NCBI RefSeq assembly: GCF_023721415.1
Contig: NZ_JAMQVC010000001.1
Coordinates: forward strand, 620,001 to 684,000
Direction of reading: 5' to 3'
From: Galbibacter mesophilus
GTDB taxonomy: Bacteria; Bacteroidota; Bacteroidia; Flavobacteriales; Flavobacteriaceae
DNA length: 64,000 nt
The notes beneath the pieces are model-generated. The model was given only the letters and a program-made list of their open reading frames with translations, ran no database searches and was not told the DNA's origin. Numbering within the stretch: the stretch's first letter is position 1; each line of letters begins with the position of its first letter. The translations under genes and the position numbers were made by a program. Below, piece after piece: positions 36,463-45,408 of the stretch.

Positions 36463-39400
36463 TTACCTTAAAAATTTTGGGTTTTTCGTTGTTTATAGCA
36501 ACAAGAATGTAAGTTTCTCCCGATTTATCACTGAATTGAGCTAATTTCTTCACTTCCCCTTTTACAAAGAAACCAGATTTGCTATAATCCTGCCATTCAA
36601 AATCACCTTTTCCGTTACCCAGTAAAACGCTACCATAATTAGCGTCCAATCGGGAAAATTGGGGTTTAAACTCATAGTTATTGCCCGCCATGATAAGATC
36701 TATATTTCCGTCTTTATTTATGTCTTTACAAGTAATGTCACAAACACAAGAGAACTGCACCTGACTGGGAAGGTTTTTAATTTCGAATTCACCATTTCCT
36801 TTGTTCAAAGCAATGATTGTTTCGGTTGTATTGACTTCTTTTACAATGGATTTATCAAAAATTTCCTTTGGAAAAAGCTCTTGAATAGATTTTTTGGAAT
36901 ATTCTGATGCCTTTAAATTTTGTTTCTTAAGAGAGGTAAGCTGATTGGTTAACTCTTTTTTCATGTGTATAGGCATATCTTTGCCTTTAATAGTTCTAGT
37001 AACGATTTGCTCTATAGTACCGTTATTGTCATAATCGTTTATAAACATTTTCATCGGTGCCTCTTGATCTGCTTCATAAGCAAAATTGGAGCCTTGGTTA
37101 CCCAAAACTAAATCCATTTTTCCATCTTCGTTTACATCTATTTCTTCAATGGTGTTCCACCAGCCACTGTAATTATCCAAAGTAGTTGATTTTAGACTTA
37201 ATCTTCTCCCATTATTCTTTAGAATTTTTGGAGCCGACCAATCACCTACAATAATGAGATCTTTCTTATTATCATCATCATAGTCTATCCATTGTGCATC
37301 AGTAATCATCCCAATATTCCTTAGGTCGTATGCCCTACTCTCTGTAACGTTCTTGAATGAACCATCACCTTGGTTTTCAAGAAATAAATGTTTCGGATTA
37401 ATACCATAAAGCCCTGGAACACTTCTTGAGCCAATGAAAATATCGATATCACCATCATCGTCGAAGTCGTAGGGTGCTATTACAGAAATGTTGTGTTTTG
37501 TAAACGGAATTTCAATTGGACTTTTAGAAAATAAGCCTTTTCCATCATTCAGGTAAATTCTTGTTTTGTAATTTTTTGACTCATGTTCTTCATTTCCTCC
37601 GGAGCCAACAATCAAATCCAAGTCGTTGTCGTTATCAACATCGATAAAAGATGCAGCGGTGTCTTCAAAAATTATTTCTGAAGAGAATGCCGGTTGCTTT
37701 GTTTTAATGATATTACCGTTTCCTTTGTTCAAATAAATATTTCCTCCCTTATTTTTTGCGCCGCCAATGTAGAAATCCTCATTTCCATCATTATCAATAT
37801 CTCCGATGGCAATTGCTGGTCCTTCTTGGGATGTCATTTTAGAAATAAGACCTTCATAATCAAAATCCACGAAATTGTTTTCAATATGTGCATCGATGGT
37901 AGTAGTGGAAACTTCTGAAAACAACGTTTCATTTTTCACTGCCTGAGTCTTTACATAAGAAGTTTGGGCCTCTTTCTGTCGAAGCGTCACCGTTTGGTTC
38001 GTCTTTACGTTCTTGAGTTTAGTGGTCAGGTCGTTTGGCCAAATCACTTCGATAGAGTCGATTGTTTTGTTATTTCCAGTTCCAATTGTCATTGTATAAT
38101 CCATGGAAGATTGAAAGCCTCTAAACGGGATATGCTCATACAATAACGTTTTATCCCCAGTATAAAGTCTAACAGCAGAACCAATAGCAAATGTATTGGC
38201 ATCCTCCCCAACTAATTTCAATTTGATGAAATTGTTTTCAGTCATCTTTTCACTATTATTTCTATACAAAAAGGATTGCATATTAACGTTATTTACCACT
38301 AAATCTAAATCACCATCATTATCCAAATCACCATAAGCAACACCATTAGACATGCTTGGTTTATAAAGCCCCCATTCTTCGGTTTCATCTTTAAATGTAA
38401 GGTCATGATTGTTTTTAAAAGCATAATTAGGAATTGGTTTTACAGGCATTTTATCAATAATAGAATCAATAGCTTGCTTTTTCCCTGTTAATGCCATTTT
38501 TTGAATAATTTCATTGGCGAAGAAGTTAACAAAGTCAATGTCTGTTAAGTCGTGGTTGATCCCATTTGCCACATAAATATCTCGGTAACCGTCATTATCC
38601 ATATCGAATAAAACACCGCCCCAGCTCCAATCGGTCTTAGCTACGCCACTGAAGTAAGCAATTTCTGAAAAACTTTCATTTCCATTGTTTACTTGCAAGG
38701 TGTTTTGCATGTATTGTTGATAGAAATCCTTGCTTTGTTTCAGCTTAAAAATATCATACCCTTCATATTCCGTCACTGTTTTAGTTCTCTCATCTCCTTC
38801 CGGAAGCATATCTGTAATAAAAATATCTGCTAGACCATCATTATTAATATCAGACATATCTACGCCCATTGACGATAAACTTAAGTGTGAAGTCCATTTC
38901 TTAATTTCCTCTCTAAATGTTCCATCTTGATTATTGATGTAAAGGTAATCCCGTTCGTAAAAATCATTGGAAATATAGATGTCCGGATAGTTATCTTGGT
39001 TTATATCGCTTATCATAACTCCTAAGCCGAAACCAATTAGACTTCCGTATATGCCTGCCTCTTCACTTACATCTACAAATTTGCCATTATCATTGCGGAG
39101 CAGCATATCACCAACCCCCTTAAAAATATCTGGCACCCCTTCCCAATCCTGAGCGCGAACTTGTCTTTGAGCCGCATAACCGAGGCTACTAACTGGGATA
39201 TTACTGTTATTTAAAATATAAGCATCAAGATCTCCATCTTTATCGTAATCAAAAAAAGCGGCATGGGTTGTAAAACCTGACTTGGCCAAATTGTACTCTT
39301 CTGCTTTTTCTGTAAAAGTGAGGTCACCATTATTAATGTAAAGATCATTATCATGATTGTTCCCCTCCATGTTTCCGGCGTTACAAACGTAAATATCCAG

Positions 39401-39796
39401 TAAGCCGTCACCGTTTATGTCAACCATCGTTACTCCAGTAGACCAAGGCTTGTCCCCTCCAACACCAGCTTTGTCGGTGATGTCTTCAAATTGCAAATTC
39501 CCTTTATTTAAGAACAGTTTATTCTTGCCCATATTGGCGGTAAGATAAATGTCTGGCAGGCTATCATTATTAATATCGCCAATAGCAACACCACCCCCGT
39601 TATAAAAGTTTCGGTATTTGAAAATATTAAAGTCTTTCTGATTTTCAATCTCATTTATGAAATCAATACCGTTTTCTTCTGTTGGAAGTAAAGAAAAGAG
39701 TGTTTCCTTTTCAGGTTCTTTCTCTGTATTTTCCTGTACTTTTTGATTACAAGAAACGATTAGGGATGTTATGAATAAAAAAATGATGCTTCTCAT
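36455..39796 (-). CDS. VCBS/FG-GAP repeat lipoprotein with ASPIC/UnbV domain, copy 2 (1113 aa)
   Basis: Same architecture as its neighbours: lipobox LIVSC (cysteine about 16), a first repeat block (NGGGVAIGDINNDSLPDIYL, DINGDGLLDIYVCN, DYDKDGDLDAYIL), a central ASPIC/UnbV domain (FAIGSAVRLYTGDKTLLYEHIPFRGFQS... DSIEVIWPNDLTTKLKNV) and a second block (AIGDIDNDGNEDFYIGGA, DFDDDGDIDIFIGS). It starts at an ATGA overlapping the stop of copy 1 and its own stop overlaps the start of copy 3, so all three are coupled. Lysine- and asparagine-rich stretches near the C-terminus (about 930-990) are the least conserved part. Confidence 0.9.
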   Translation of the reverse strand: MRSIIFLFITSLIVSCNQKVQENTEKEPEKETLFSLLPTEENGIDFINEIENQKDFNIFKYRNFYNGGGVAIGDINNDSLPDIYLTANMGKNKLFLNKGNLQFEDITDKAGVGGDKPWSTGVTMVDINGDGLLDIYVCNAGNMEGNNHDNDLYINNGDLTFTEKAEEYNLAKSGFTTHAAFFDYDKDGDLDAYILNNSNIPVSSLGYAAQRQVRAQDWEGVPDIFKGVGDMLLRNDNGKFVDVSEEAGIYGSLIGFGLGVMISDINQDNYPDIYISNDFYERDYLYINNQDGTFREEIKKWTSHLSLSSMGVDMSDINNDGLADIFITDMLPEGDERTKTVTEYEGYDIFKLKQSKDFYQQYMQNTLQVNNGNESFSEIAYFSGVAKTDWSWGGVLFDMDNDGYRDIYVANGINHDLTDIDFVNFFANEIIQKMALTGKKQAIDSIIDKMPVKPIPNYAFKNNHDLTFKDETEEWGLYKPSMSNGVAYGDLDNDGDLDLVVNNVNMQSFLYRNNSEKMTENNFIKLKLVGEDANTFAIGSAVRLYTGDKTLLYEHIPFRGFQSSMDYTMTIGTGNNKTIDSIEVIWPNDLTTKLKNVKTNQTVTLRQKEAQTSYVKTQAVKNETLFSEVSTTTIDAHIENNFVDFDYEGLISKMTSQEGPAIAIGDIDNDGNEDFYIGGAKNKGGNIYLNKGNGNIIKTKQPAFSSEIIFEDTAASFIDVDNDNDLDLIVGSGGNEEHESKNYKTRIYLNDGKGLFSKSPIEIPFTKHNISVIAPYDFDDDGDIDIFIGSRSVPGLYGINPKHLFLENQGDGSFKNVTESRAYDLRNIGMITDAQWIDYDDDNKKDLIIVGDWSAPKILKNNGRRLSLKSTTLDNYSGWWNTIEEIDVNEDGKMDLVLGNQGSNFAYEADQEAPMKMFINDYDNNGTIEQIVTRTIKGKDMPIHMKKELTNQLTSLKKQNLKASEYSKKSIQELFPKEIFDKSIVKEVNTTETIIALNKGNGEFEIKNLPSQVQFSCVCDITCKDINKDGNIDLIMAGNNYEFKPQFSRLDANYGSVLLGNGKGDFEWQDYSKSGFFVKGEVKKLAQFSDKSGETYILVAINNEKPKIFKVND

Positions 39797-42700
39797 GGTA
39801 ATTTCTTTAGTAAAATAACAGGCTTATTATTATTTATGGTAATTATATAATAGGTTTTATCCTTAATTCTAATTTGCTTTATATCCCTGGCTGGGCCGGA
39901 AACATTAAAGTTTTGATTTGCAGCAGAAACAAAAAATCCTTTTTGATCGTTGAGAAGGAGTAGTCCATGGAATGCATCCTGTCTTCCAAGTTGCGTACTT
40001 ATCTCGTAATTGTTTCCTACCAATAAGAGGTCTTCAAAACCGTCGTTGTTAAAGTCGCTTTTTTCAATTGCATAGATTGCCGAAAGTTGTGCTTCCTGTG
40101 GCAGAATATGTGTTTTAAACTCGCCACCTCCAAGGTTTTCAAGATAAAGTGATTTCAATTCGTACACTTTTTTTACCTCGGCAGTCTCTATTTTTTCCTT
40201 CGGAAGCAATTCTTTAAAGGAAGCTTTGGCAAAATCGTTATAGGAAAGAAACTTTTTATTCAGGAAAGGCATTTGTTTTACCAATTCGTCCTTAGATGAA
40301 AATAGGGTTTCTTCGCCTTTGTAGAAATAAGTAACAATAGGTTCTGCACTTCCGTTATCGTCAAAATCATTCTTATAAAGTGTAATAGGAGTATTTTGAG
40401 TTGCTTTAAGTCGGGTGTTGTTCCCGAAATTTCCTACTACAATATCTATATCTCCATCTTTATCGAAATCGCCTGTTTCAATGCAATTCCACCAACCAGA
40501 TGTATTTTCTAAATGATTATTCTGAAGTTTTAATGCTTTTCCGTCGTTAATGAACATAGAAATAGGCATCCACTTTCCTACAGCAATCAGGTCGAGCAAG
40601 CCATCGTCATTTAAATCTGCCCAAGCTACAGATTCTACGTTACCTATTTTTTGAAAATCAATGGCAAATTCTTCAGTAATATCTTTAAAATTACCGCTGC
40701 CGTCATTTTCAAAAATAAATTGCGAAGAATTTTCAGCAAAACTTCTTGGAGCACCGTTGGAAGTAATGCACAAATCTAAATCATCATCGTTGTCTATATC
40801 TACAGCCTTTACACTAGAAGTATTTAAGAAAATGTTTCTGAATTGAAGAGTATCTTTTACCAAAATTCCACTCTCATTTCTGTAAAGTCTTGGTTGCAAT
40901 GGTGCTCCTGTTGTAAATTCATTACCTCCGCTCACTACCATTAAATCCAAATCGCCATCATTGTCAGCATCAAAAAAGCAATTATCAACATCTTCATTTT
41001 TGGCGTCTGGTTCGAATAATTCGGGCTGACTCAAATAAAAATCACCTTCTTTTTGCTGAAGAAAAAGCGCAGAAGCCTGCATCTTTGCCCCGCCAATAAA
41101 CACGTCTTCCAATCCGTCGCCATTAACGTCACCAACAGCTACCTTTGGACCCTGATTGGTATTGGCGTACGGAATTAAGGGGTCGCGGTTAAATTCAACT
41201 GAAGTGAAATCTTTGTGTTTAAAAGAAATTAAGGAATCTACATTTTCTAAATACGAAGTGTTTTTTTGAACCCCTTTAGTAGATTTCCTTTCGGCATTGG
41301 CGTACTTTACAATTATTTTTCCGTTGACACTCGGATTTTTTATGGTTTCCGTTTTCCCATCAGGCCAAATAACTTCCAAGGAATCAATAACAGCAAAGTT
41401 GCCCAACCCGAAATGCAATTCTGGAGCCACAGCCGACATAAATCCTCGGGTAACATAATTTTCAGCAGAAAGTGTAATCGAATCCAGATACATATTAACT
41501 TTCGTACCTATACCCAGTTTATTTTTTTCAGGACCTTTAAAATTAATTTTTAGGTAGTTATTGCTTTTCTGCTTTTCCCTGTTGTTATTTTTCAACACAA
41601 AAGCTTCTTCATTAACGTTATTTACTACCAAGTCTAAATCACCATCGTTGTCAAGGTCGGCATAAACCGCCCCATTGCTATAAGAAAGTCTTCTCTCAAA
41701 CCAATCTTCAGTAGCATCTACAAAATTTGCGTTGTTTTCATTTTTGAAGAAATAATTGGGCACGTGCTTTTCAGGAATTTCCTTGATGAATGCCATGTCT
41801 TCCTCCTTCATATTCTGTCCCAATCGTTTCTGAATATTTTCATTCGCTATAAAATTGATGAAATCCATATCATTTGTAGCTCCCAAAATGCCGTTGGTAA
41901 TGTACAAGTCCTTTTTTCCATCATTATCAAAATCTGCCAGTAAAGGCGCCCAAGACCATTCAGTAGCCGCAATCCCGCTAATATGCGCTATTTCCTGAAA
42001 CTTCATTTCCCCGCTATTAAGGTGAAGTGTGTTTTGCATGTATTGCGGATGGTAACCGTTTTTAAGGTAACTGCTATACGTTTGAAAGTTGTATTCGGTA
42101 CCTGACGTTTTATAACTTTCCAAATTTTCAGGCAACATGTCAACAGAAACAATATCAAAATTACCGTCGTTGTTAATATCAGCTATGTCATTTCCCATGG
42201 AATAATGAGTGGTGTGCCCAAGAATGGTTTCATCTGTTTCAGACACATCAATAAACTGGCCATTGCCCTGATTAATGTAGAGATAATCATTCTCAAAGAA
42301 ATCATTCCCAACATAAATGTCGGGGTAATCGTCATTATTTACATCACTAACAGCCAAGCCCAGACCGTAACCAATTCCGCCTTGGTGAATCCTTACCTCT
42401 TTAGAAACATCTACGAAACGTCCTCCATCATTCCTATAAAACCGATCTCCATATAAACTATCTACCGAATTTCTTTTTTGTCCCATTCCGTACATCCGGT
42501 TAGGATGTGTGGAATGATTCAGTAAATACATATCCAAATCGCCATCCTTATCATAATCAAAAAAAGCACTTTGTGTAGCGTAAGTAGCAATATCGAGTCC
42601 GTAGTTTTTTGCCTCTTCATTAAAAATAGGAATACCTTTATCATCATTCCCTTGGTTCACAAACAGTAAGTTATGTCCACTGGGCGAAAGCGCACCTACT

Positions 42701-43086
42701 TTACACACATAAATATCCAACAAACCATCATTGTTAATATCCACGGTTGTAACACCTGTAGTCCAACCAGTATCATTTTTTATATTAGAAAGCTGGGTAA
42801 CATCTCTAAATTGAAGGTTTTTAGAATTAATATAGAGTTTGTCTTCGGTTTGATTAGCTGTAAAGTAAAGGTCCAACCAACCATCATTATTAAAATCCCC
42901 AGCAGCCACCCCAGCTCCATTATAAAAATAGAGATAGGTAAGAATATTTAATTCTGGAGTACTGGTAAGTTGATTTTTAAAATAAATATTGGTTTCTGAA
43001 GGTGATTGAAGGGTAAAAAGTTTCTGCTCCTTGTTGCAGGATAGTAGAAGGACAGCAATTGGTATGTAAATAAATATCTTTTGCAT
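39793..43086 (-). CDS. VCBS/FG-GAP repeat lipoprotein with ASPIC/UnbV domain, copy 1 (1097 aa)
   Basis: First gene of the four-gene operon. It has a lipobox (AVLLLSC, cysteine about 17), then repeats FYNGAGVAAGDFNNDGWLDLYFT, DINNDGLLDIYVCK and DYDKDGDLDMYLLNHS. A mid ASPIC/UnbV domain follows (LGIGTKVNMYLDSITLSAENYVTRGF, ELHFGLGNFAVIDSLEVIWPDGKTETIKNP), then a second repeat block (AVGDVNGDGLEDVFIGGAKMQ, DADNDGDLDLMVVSGGNE). The Asp/Asn-rich loops should bind calcium. The protein is expected at the outer membrane. It is divergent from a histidine kinase gene across a 265-bp gap containing several inverted and direct repeats. Confidence 0.9.
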   Translation of the reverse strand: MQKIFIYIPIAVLLLSCNKEQKLFTLQSPSETNIYFKNQLTSTPELNILTYLYFYNGAGVAAGDFNNDGWLDLYFTANQTEDKLYINSKNLQFRDVTQLSNIKNDTGWTTGVTTVDINNDGLLDIYVCKVGALSPSGHNLLFVNQGNDDKGIPIFNEEAKNYGLDIATYATQSAFFDYDKDGDLDMYLLNHSTHPNRMYGMGQKRNSVDSLYGDRFYRNDGGRFVDVSKEVRIHQGGIGYGLGLAVSDVNNDDYPDIYVGNDFFENDYLYINQGNGQFIDVSETDETILGHTTHYSMGNDIADINNDGNFDIVSVDMLPENLESYKTSGTEYNFQTYSSYLKNGYHPQYMQNTLHLNSGEMKFQEIAHISGIAATEWSWAPLLADFDNDGKKDLYITNGILGATNDMDFINFIANENIQKRLGQNMKEEDMAFIKEIPEKHVPNYFFKNENNANFVDATEDWFERRLSYSNGAVYADLDNDGDLDLVVNNVNEEAFVLKNNNREKQKSNNYLKINFKGPEKNKLGIGTKVNMYLDSITLSAENYVTRGFMSAVAPELHFGLGNFAVIDSLEVIWPDGKTETIKNPSVNGKIIVKYANAERKSTKGVQKNTSYLENVDSLISFKHKDFTSVEFNRDPLIPYANTNQGPKVAVGDVNGDGLEDVFIGGAKMQASALFLQQKEGDFYLSQPELFEPDAKNEDVDNCFFDADNDGDLDLMVVSGGNEFTTGAPLQPRLYRNESGILVKDTLQFRNIFLNTSSVKAVDIDNDDDLDLCITSNGAPRSFAENSSQFIFENDGSGNFKDITEEFAIDFQKIGNVESVAWADLNDDGLLDLIAVGKWMPISMFINDGKALKLQNNHLENTSGWWNCIETGDFDKDGDIDIVVGNFGNNTRLKATQNTPITLYKNDFDDNGSAEPIVTYFYKGEETLFSSKDELVKQMPFLNKKFLSYNDFAKASFKELLPKEKIETAEVKKVYELKSLYLENLGGGEFKTHILPQEAQLSAIYAIEKSDFNNDGFEDLLLVGNNYEISTQLGRQDAFHGLLLLNDQKGFFVSAANQNFNVSGPARDIKQIRIKDKTYYIITINNNKPVILLKKLP

Positions 43087-43156
43087 GTAAGTTTAAAGCA
43101 CCTTTCCTAAACTGGCTTTGGCTTTAAGTTGATAAATCTATTATGATTTTAAACAA

Positions 43157-43184
43157 AAAAAGCTAACTTGGAAGCTAGCTTTTT
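43157..43184. terminator. Terminator-like hairpin between divergent promoters
   Basis: A 9-bp stem (AAAAAGCTA / TAGCTTTTT) with a 10-nt loop and T-runs on both strands lies 70 bp upstream of the VCBS operon start. No gene ends here, so it may be a leader attenuator of the VCBS operon or the remnant of a lost gene's terminator. Confidence 0.5.
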
Positions 43185-43221
43185 ATCGTATTGTATGAAA
43201 TTGTATAACTAATTGAACGGT

Positions 43222-43242
43222 GCTAAAATAGTAAGTTTTAGC
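43222..43242. repeat. Inverted repeat GCTAAAA-N7-TTTTAGC
   Basis: Perfect 7-bp arms with a 7-bp centre, in the gap between the VCBS operon and the kinase gene. The size and symmetry fit a dimeric regulator site or a small hairpin. Confidence 0.5.
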
Positions 43243-43250
43243 ATATATTT

Positions 43251-43279
43251 AGATTAATGGGAGATGAAAAAGATTAATG
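43251..43279. repeat. Direct repeats AGATTAATG spaced 20 bp
   Basis: Two identical 9-mers at 43251-43259 and 43271-43279 are followed by weaker TTAA-type copies (AGTTAATA at 43283, AGGTTAAG at 43291). OmpR-type regulators bind direct repeats, and the neighbouring response regulator is of that type, so this is a candidate target. Confidence 0.4.
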
Positions 43280-43351
43280 AAAAGTTAATAAGGTTAAGCA
43301 TTAATTAAGCAATAGATTTTTGCTTGAAAAGTTTGGTTATTTGAGGTGCAA

Positions 43352-44626
43352 ATGTTGAATTTTAGAAAAGTTTATATCGTTGTTTTCATTGTTTCGGTAA
43401 TTGGTTTAGCCGTTATACAATATCAATACTTAAAAATTGGATTGAACTTGGCTAAAGTCCAATTTAACACCAAAGTTGGCGATGCTTTACAGACTGTAAA
43501 AAAAGACTTGAGCACTCAAAATGAGCTTACTTTTTTAATGGAGCAAGCAATTACAGGCAACGACCAGTATTTTTCTCTAAGCGTCGATAGTATTCAAGAT
43601 GCTTCCAAGCATTTTTTAAATGATTTTTTGATAGATCGCTTTTTGGAACAAGGCGTAAAAACGGAATTTAGTTACCGACTCTTTAAAAATGACAGTATCG
43701 TTTACTTGACCTCTCCAAATTATGTTGTTTCAGAAAATAAATCCCTAACCTATCCCATCGTACTTTCTGGATACCTACCTGAGAGAACTCAAAAGCGGTT
43801 GATCTTGGAAATTCAATTTGAAGATATCAACAGGTATTTTCTTTCACAGTTAAACGGACTCACAATTCCGAGTTTGATATTTATCATAGCAATAATTTTA
43901 GTGGTGATATGGGTTTTGCGGTCTTTTTACTGGCAGCAAAATATTATTACCAAGACTAATAGTTTTATAAATAATTTGACACATGAACTAAAGACTCCGG
44001 TTTTTTCAATTGGTTTAGCCACAAAATTATTAGAGGAAAAGGCGACCGATTCCCAAAAACCTGTCTTAAAAATTATCCGCGAACAAAATGCCAAATTAAA
44101 AACACACATTGATAAGGTATTGGATTTAGCCGGCCTAGAAAACACCAAAAAGTTAATAACGCTTACAAAAGGTGATTTTTATCCTGAATTGAAAAAAATA
44201 GCAACGTCATTCCAAGAAATCTCTAAACTGGAACAAGTAAATTTCGATTATTCCTTGGAAGAACCTCCATACTACATTTTATTTGATGCAACTCACCTTG
44301 AAAACGCAATCAATAACTTATTGGATAACGCAAAGAAATATACAAAAACCGATCCCCATATTGAACTTAAAGCATTCAAAGAAAATACTAACTTGATCAT
44401 TCAAATATCCGATAATGGAATAGGTATAGGGAAAAAACAGCAAAAAGAAGTTTTTAAAAAATATTTTAGAGTAGATACCGGCGATCTACATCCCGTTAAA
44501 GGATATGGTTTAGGACTTAGTTACGTAAAAGAAGTGATTTCAAGGCACAGGGGGAAAATAAATTTAATAAGCGATATAGGCAAAGGAACCAAAGTAACGA
44601 TCACATTACCATTAAAAGAACAATAA
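43352..44626 (+). CDS. Two-component sensor histidine kinase (424 aa)
   Basis: An inner-membrane sensor with helix 1 (about 8-28), a periplasmic region (about 30-170) and helix 2 (about 172-190). The HisKA domain carries the phospho-acceptor His211 in NNLTHELKTPVFSIG. The HATPase domain follows, with N box HLENAINNLLDNAKKYT, G1 DNGIGIG and G2 GYGLGLSYVKEV. A GTG at 43346 two codons upstream is a possible start; the ATG at 43352 is chosen. The response regulator follows after 1 bp. The pair diverges from the VCBS/haloperoxidase operon and may control it; that link is inferred from position only. Signal unknown. Confidence 0.93.
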   Translation: MLNFRKVYIVVFIVSVIGLAVIQYQYLKIGLNLAKVQFNTKVGDALQTVKKDLSTQNELTFLMEQAITGNDQYFSLSVDSIQDASKHFLNDFLIDRFLEQGVKTEFSYRLFKNDSIVYLTSPNYVVSENKSLTYPIVLSGYLPERTQKRLILEIQFEDINRYFLSQLNGLTIPSLIFIIAIILVVIWVLRSFYWQQNIITKTNSFINNLTHELKTPVFSIGLATKLLEEKATDSQKPVLKIIREQNAKLKTHIDKVLDLAGLENTKKLITLTKGDFYPELKKIATSFQEISKLEQVNFDYSLEEPPYYILFDATHLENAINNLLDNAKKYTKTDPHIELKAFKENTNLIIQISDNGIGIGKKQQKEVFKKYFRVDTGDLHPVKGYGLGLSYVKEVISRHRGKINLISDIGKGTKVTITLPLKEQ

Positions 44627-44627
44627 G

Positions 44628-45320
44628 ATGAAAAAAATATTATTGGTTGAAGATGATACCAGTTTAGGATATTTGTTGACGGAATATCTTAAAATGAAAC
44701 AATTTCAAATGGTGTGGGCTCAAAATGGAGAGGAAGCCTTAAGCGTATTGGAAAAGGAAGATTTCAACCTCATAGTGATGGATGTAATGATGCCGAAGAT
44801 GGATGGATTTACGCTCGCGGAAAAAGTACGCGATCTTTACCCTGCGATGCCGTTTATATTTCTTTCAGCTCGATCCTTAAAAATCGATGTTTTAAAAGGC
44901 TTTGCCCTAGGGGCCGTTGATTATTTAAAAAAACCAATCGATGAAGAAGAATTGGTGGTACGCATTGAAGCTTTATTGTCACGGTTAAATCCACCTGAAA
45001 AAAATGAAAACCAATCTACTAATGCAATAAAAATAGGGCTTTATACATTTGACCCCCAACTTCAAAAACTTATTTCATATGATGAAGAAACAACTTTAAC
45101 CTCGAGAGAAAGCGAGTTGTTGTTGTATTTGTATAATAGAAAGAATATTTTGGCTTCCCATAAGGAAATTCTTACCAGCATTTGGGGAGAAAGCAACTAC
45201 TTTAACCGAAAAAGTTTAAATGTATTTGTTTCTCATCTACGTAAATATTTAAGTAAGGACCCTCACATTTCAATTGACAACATTCATAACAAAGGATTTC
45301 TTTTTAAAATTGAAGAATAA
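44628..45320 (+). CDS. OmpR/PhoB-family response regulator (230 aa)
   Basis: The receiver domain (1-120) has acidic pocket EDD at 8-10, phospho-acceptor Asp52 in LIVMDVMMPKMDGF, the switch residue region FLSARS and the conserved lysine in DYLKKPIDEEEL. The winged-helix DNA-binding domain occupies about 132-230 (TLTSRESELLLYLYNRKN, FNRKSLNVFVSHLRKYLSKDP, IHNKGFLFKIEE). It is cognate to the kinase 1 bp upstream. A terminator shared with the convergent susD2 gene follows. Confidence 0.95.
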   Translation: MKKILLVEDDTSLGYLLTEYLKMKQFQMVWAQNGEEALSVLEKEDFNLIVMDVMMPKMDGFTLAEKVRDLYPAMPFIFLSARSLKIDVLKGFALGAVDYLKKPIDEEELVVRIEALLSRLNPPEKNENQSTNAIKIGLYTFDPQLQKLISYDEETTLTSRESELLLYLYNRKNILASHKEILTSIWGESNYFNRKSLNVFVSHLRKYLSKDPHISIDNIHNKGFLFKIEE

Positions 45321-45354
45321 TTGCTGAAGGCTGTAATTCAACTATCAACAAAAG

Positions 45355-45381
45355 AAAAACGCCCCACAAGGAGGCGTTTTT
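45355..45381. terminator. Bidirectional intrinsic terminator
   Basis: A 9-bp stem (AAAAACGCC / GGCGTTTTT) with a 9-nt loop lies between the convergent response regulator (ends 45320) and susD2 (ends 45409). A/T tails are present on both strands. Confidence 0.87.
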
Positions 45382-45408
45382 AAATGATTTATAAATTACC
45401 ATTTGTAA

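Noticed and set aside
33208-43086. Tandem repeat array or assembly duplication of the VCBS genes
   Set aside because: The three proteins share architecture but differ at many residues across their length, so they are old paralogues, not a recent or artificial copy.
30903-45320. Mobile island inserted between the two LacI regulators
   Set aside because: No integrase, flanking direct repeats or clear composition change was seen; kept only as a remark within the LacI finding.
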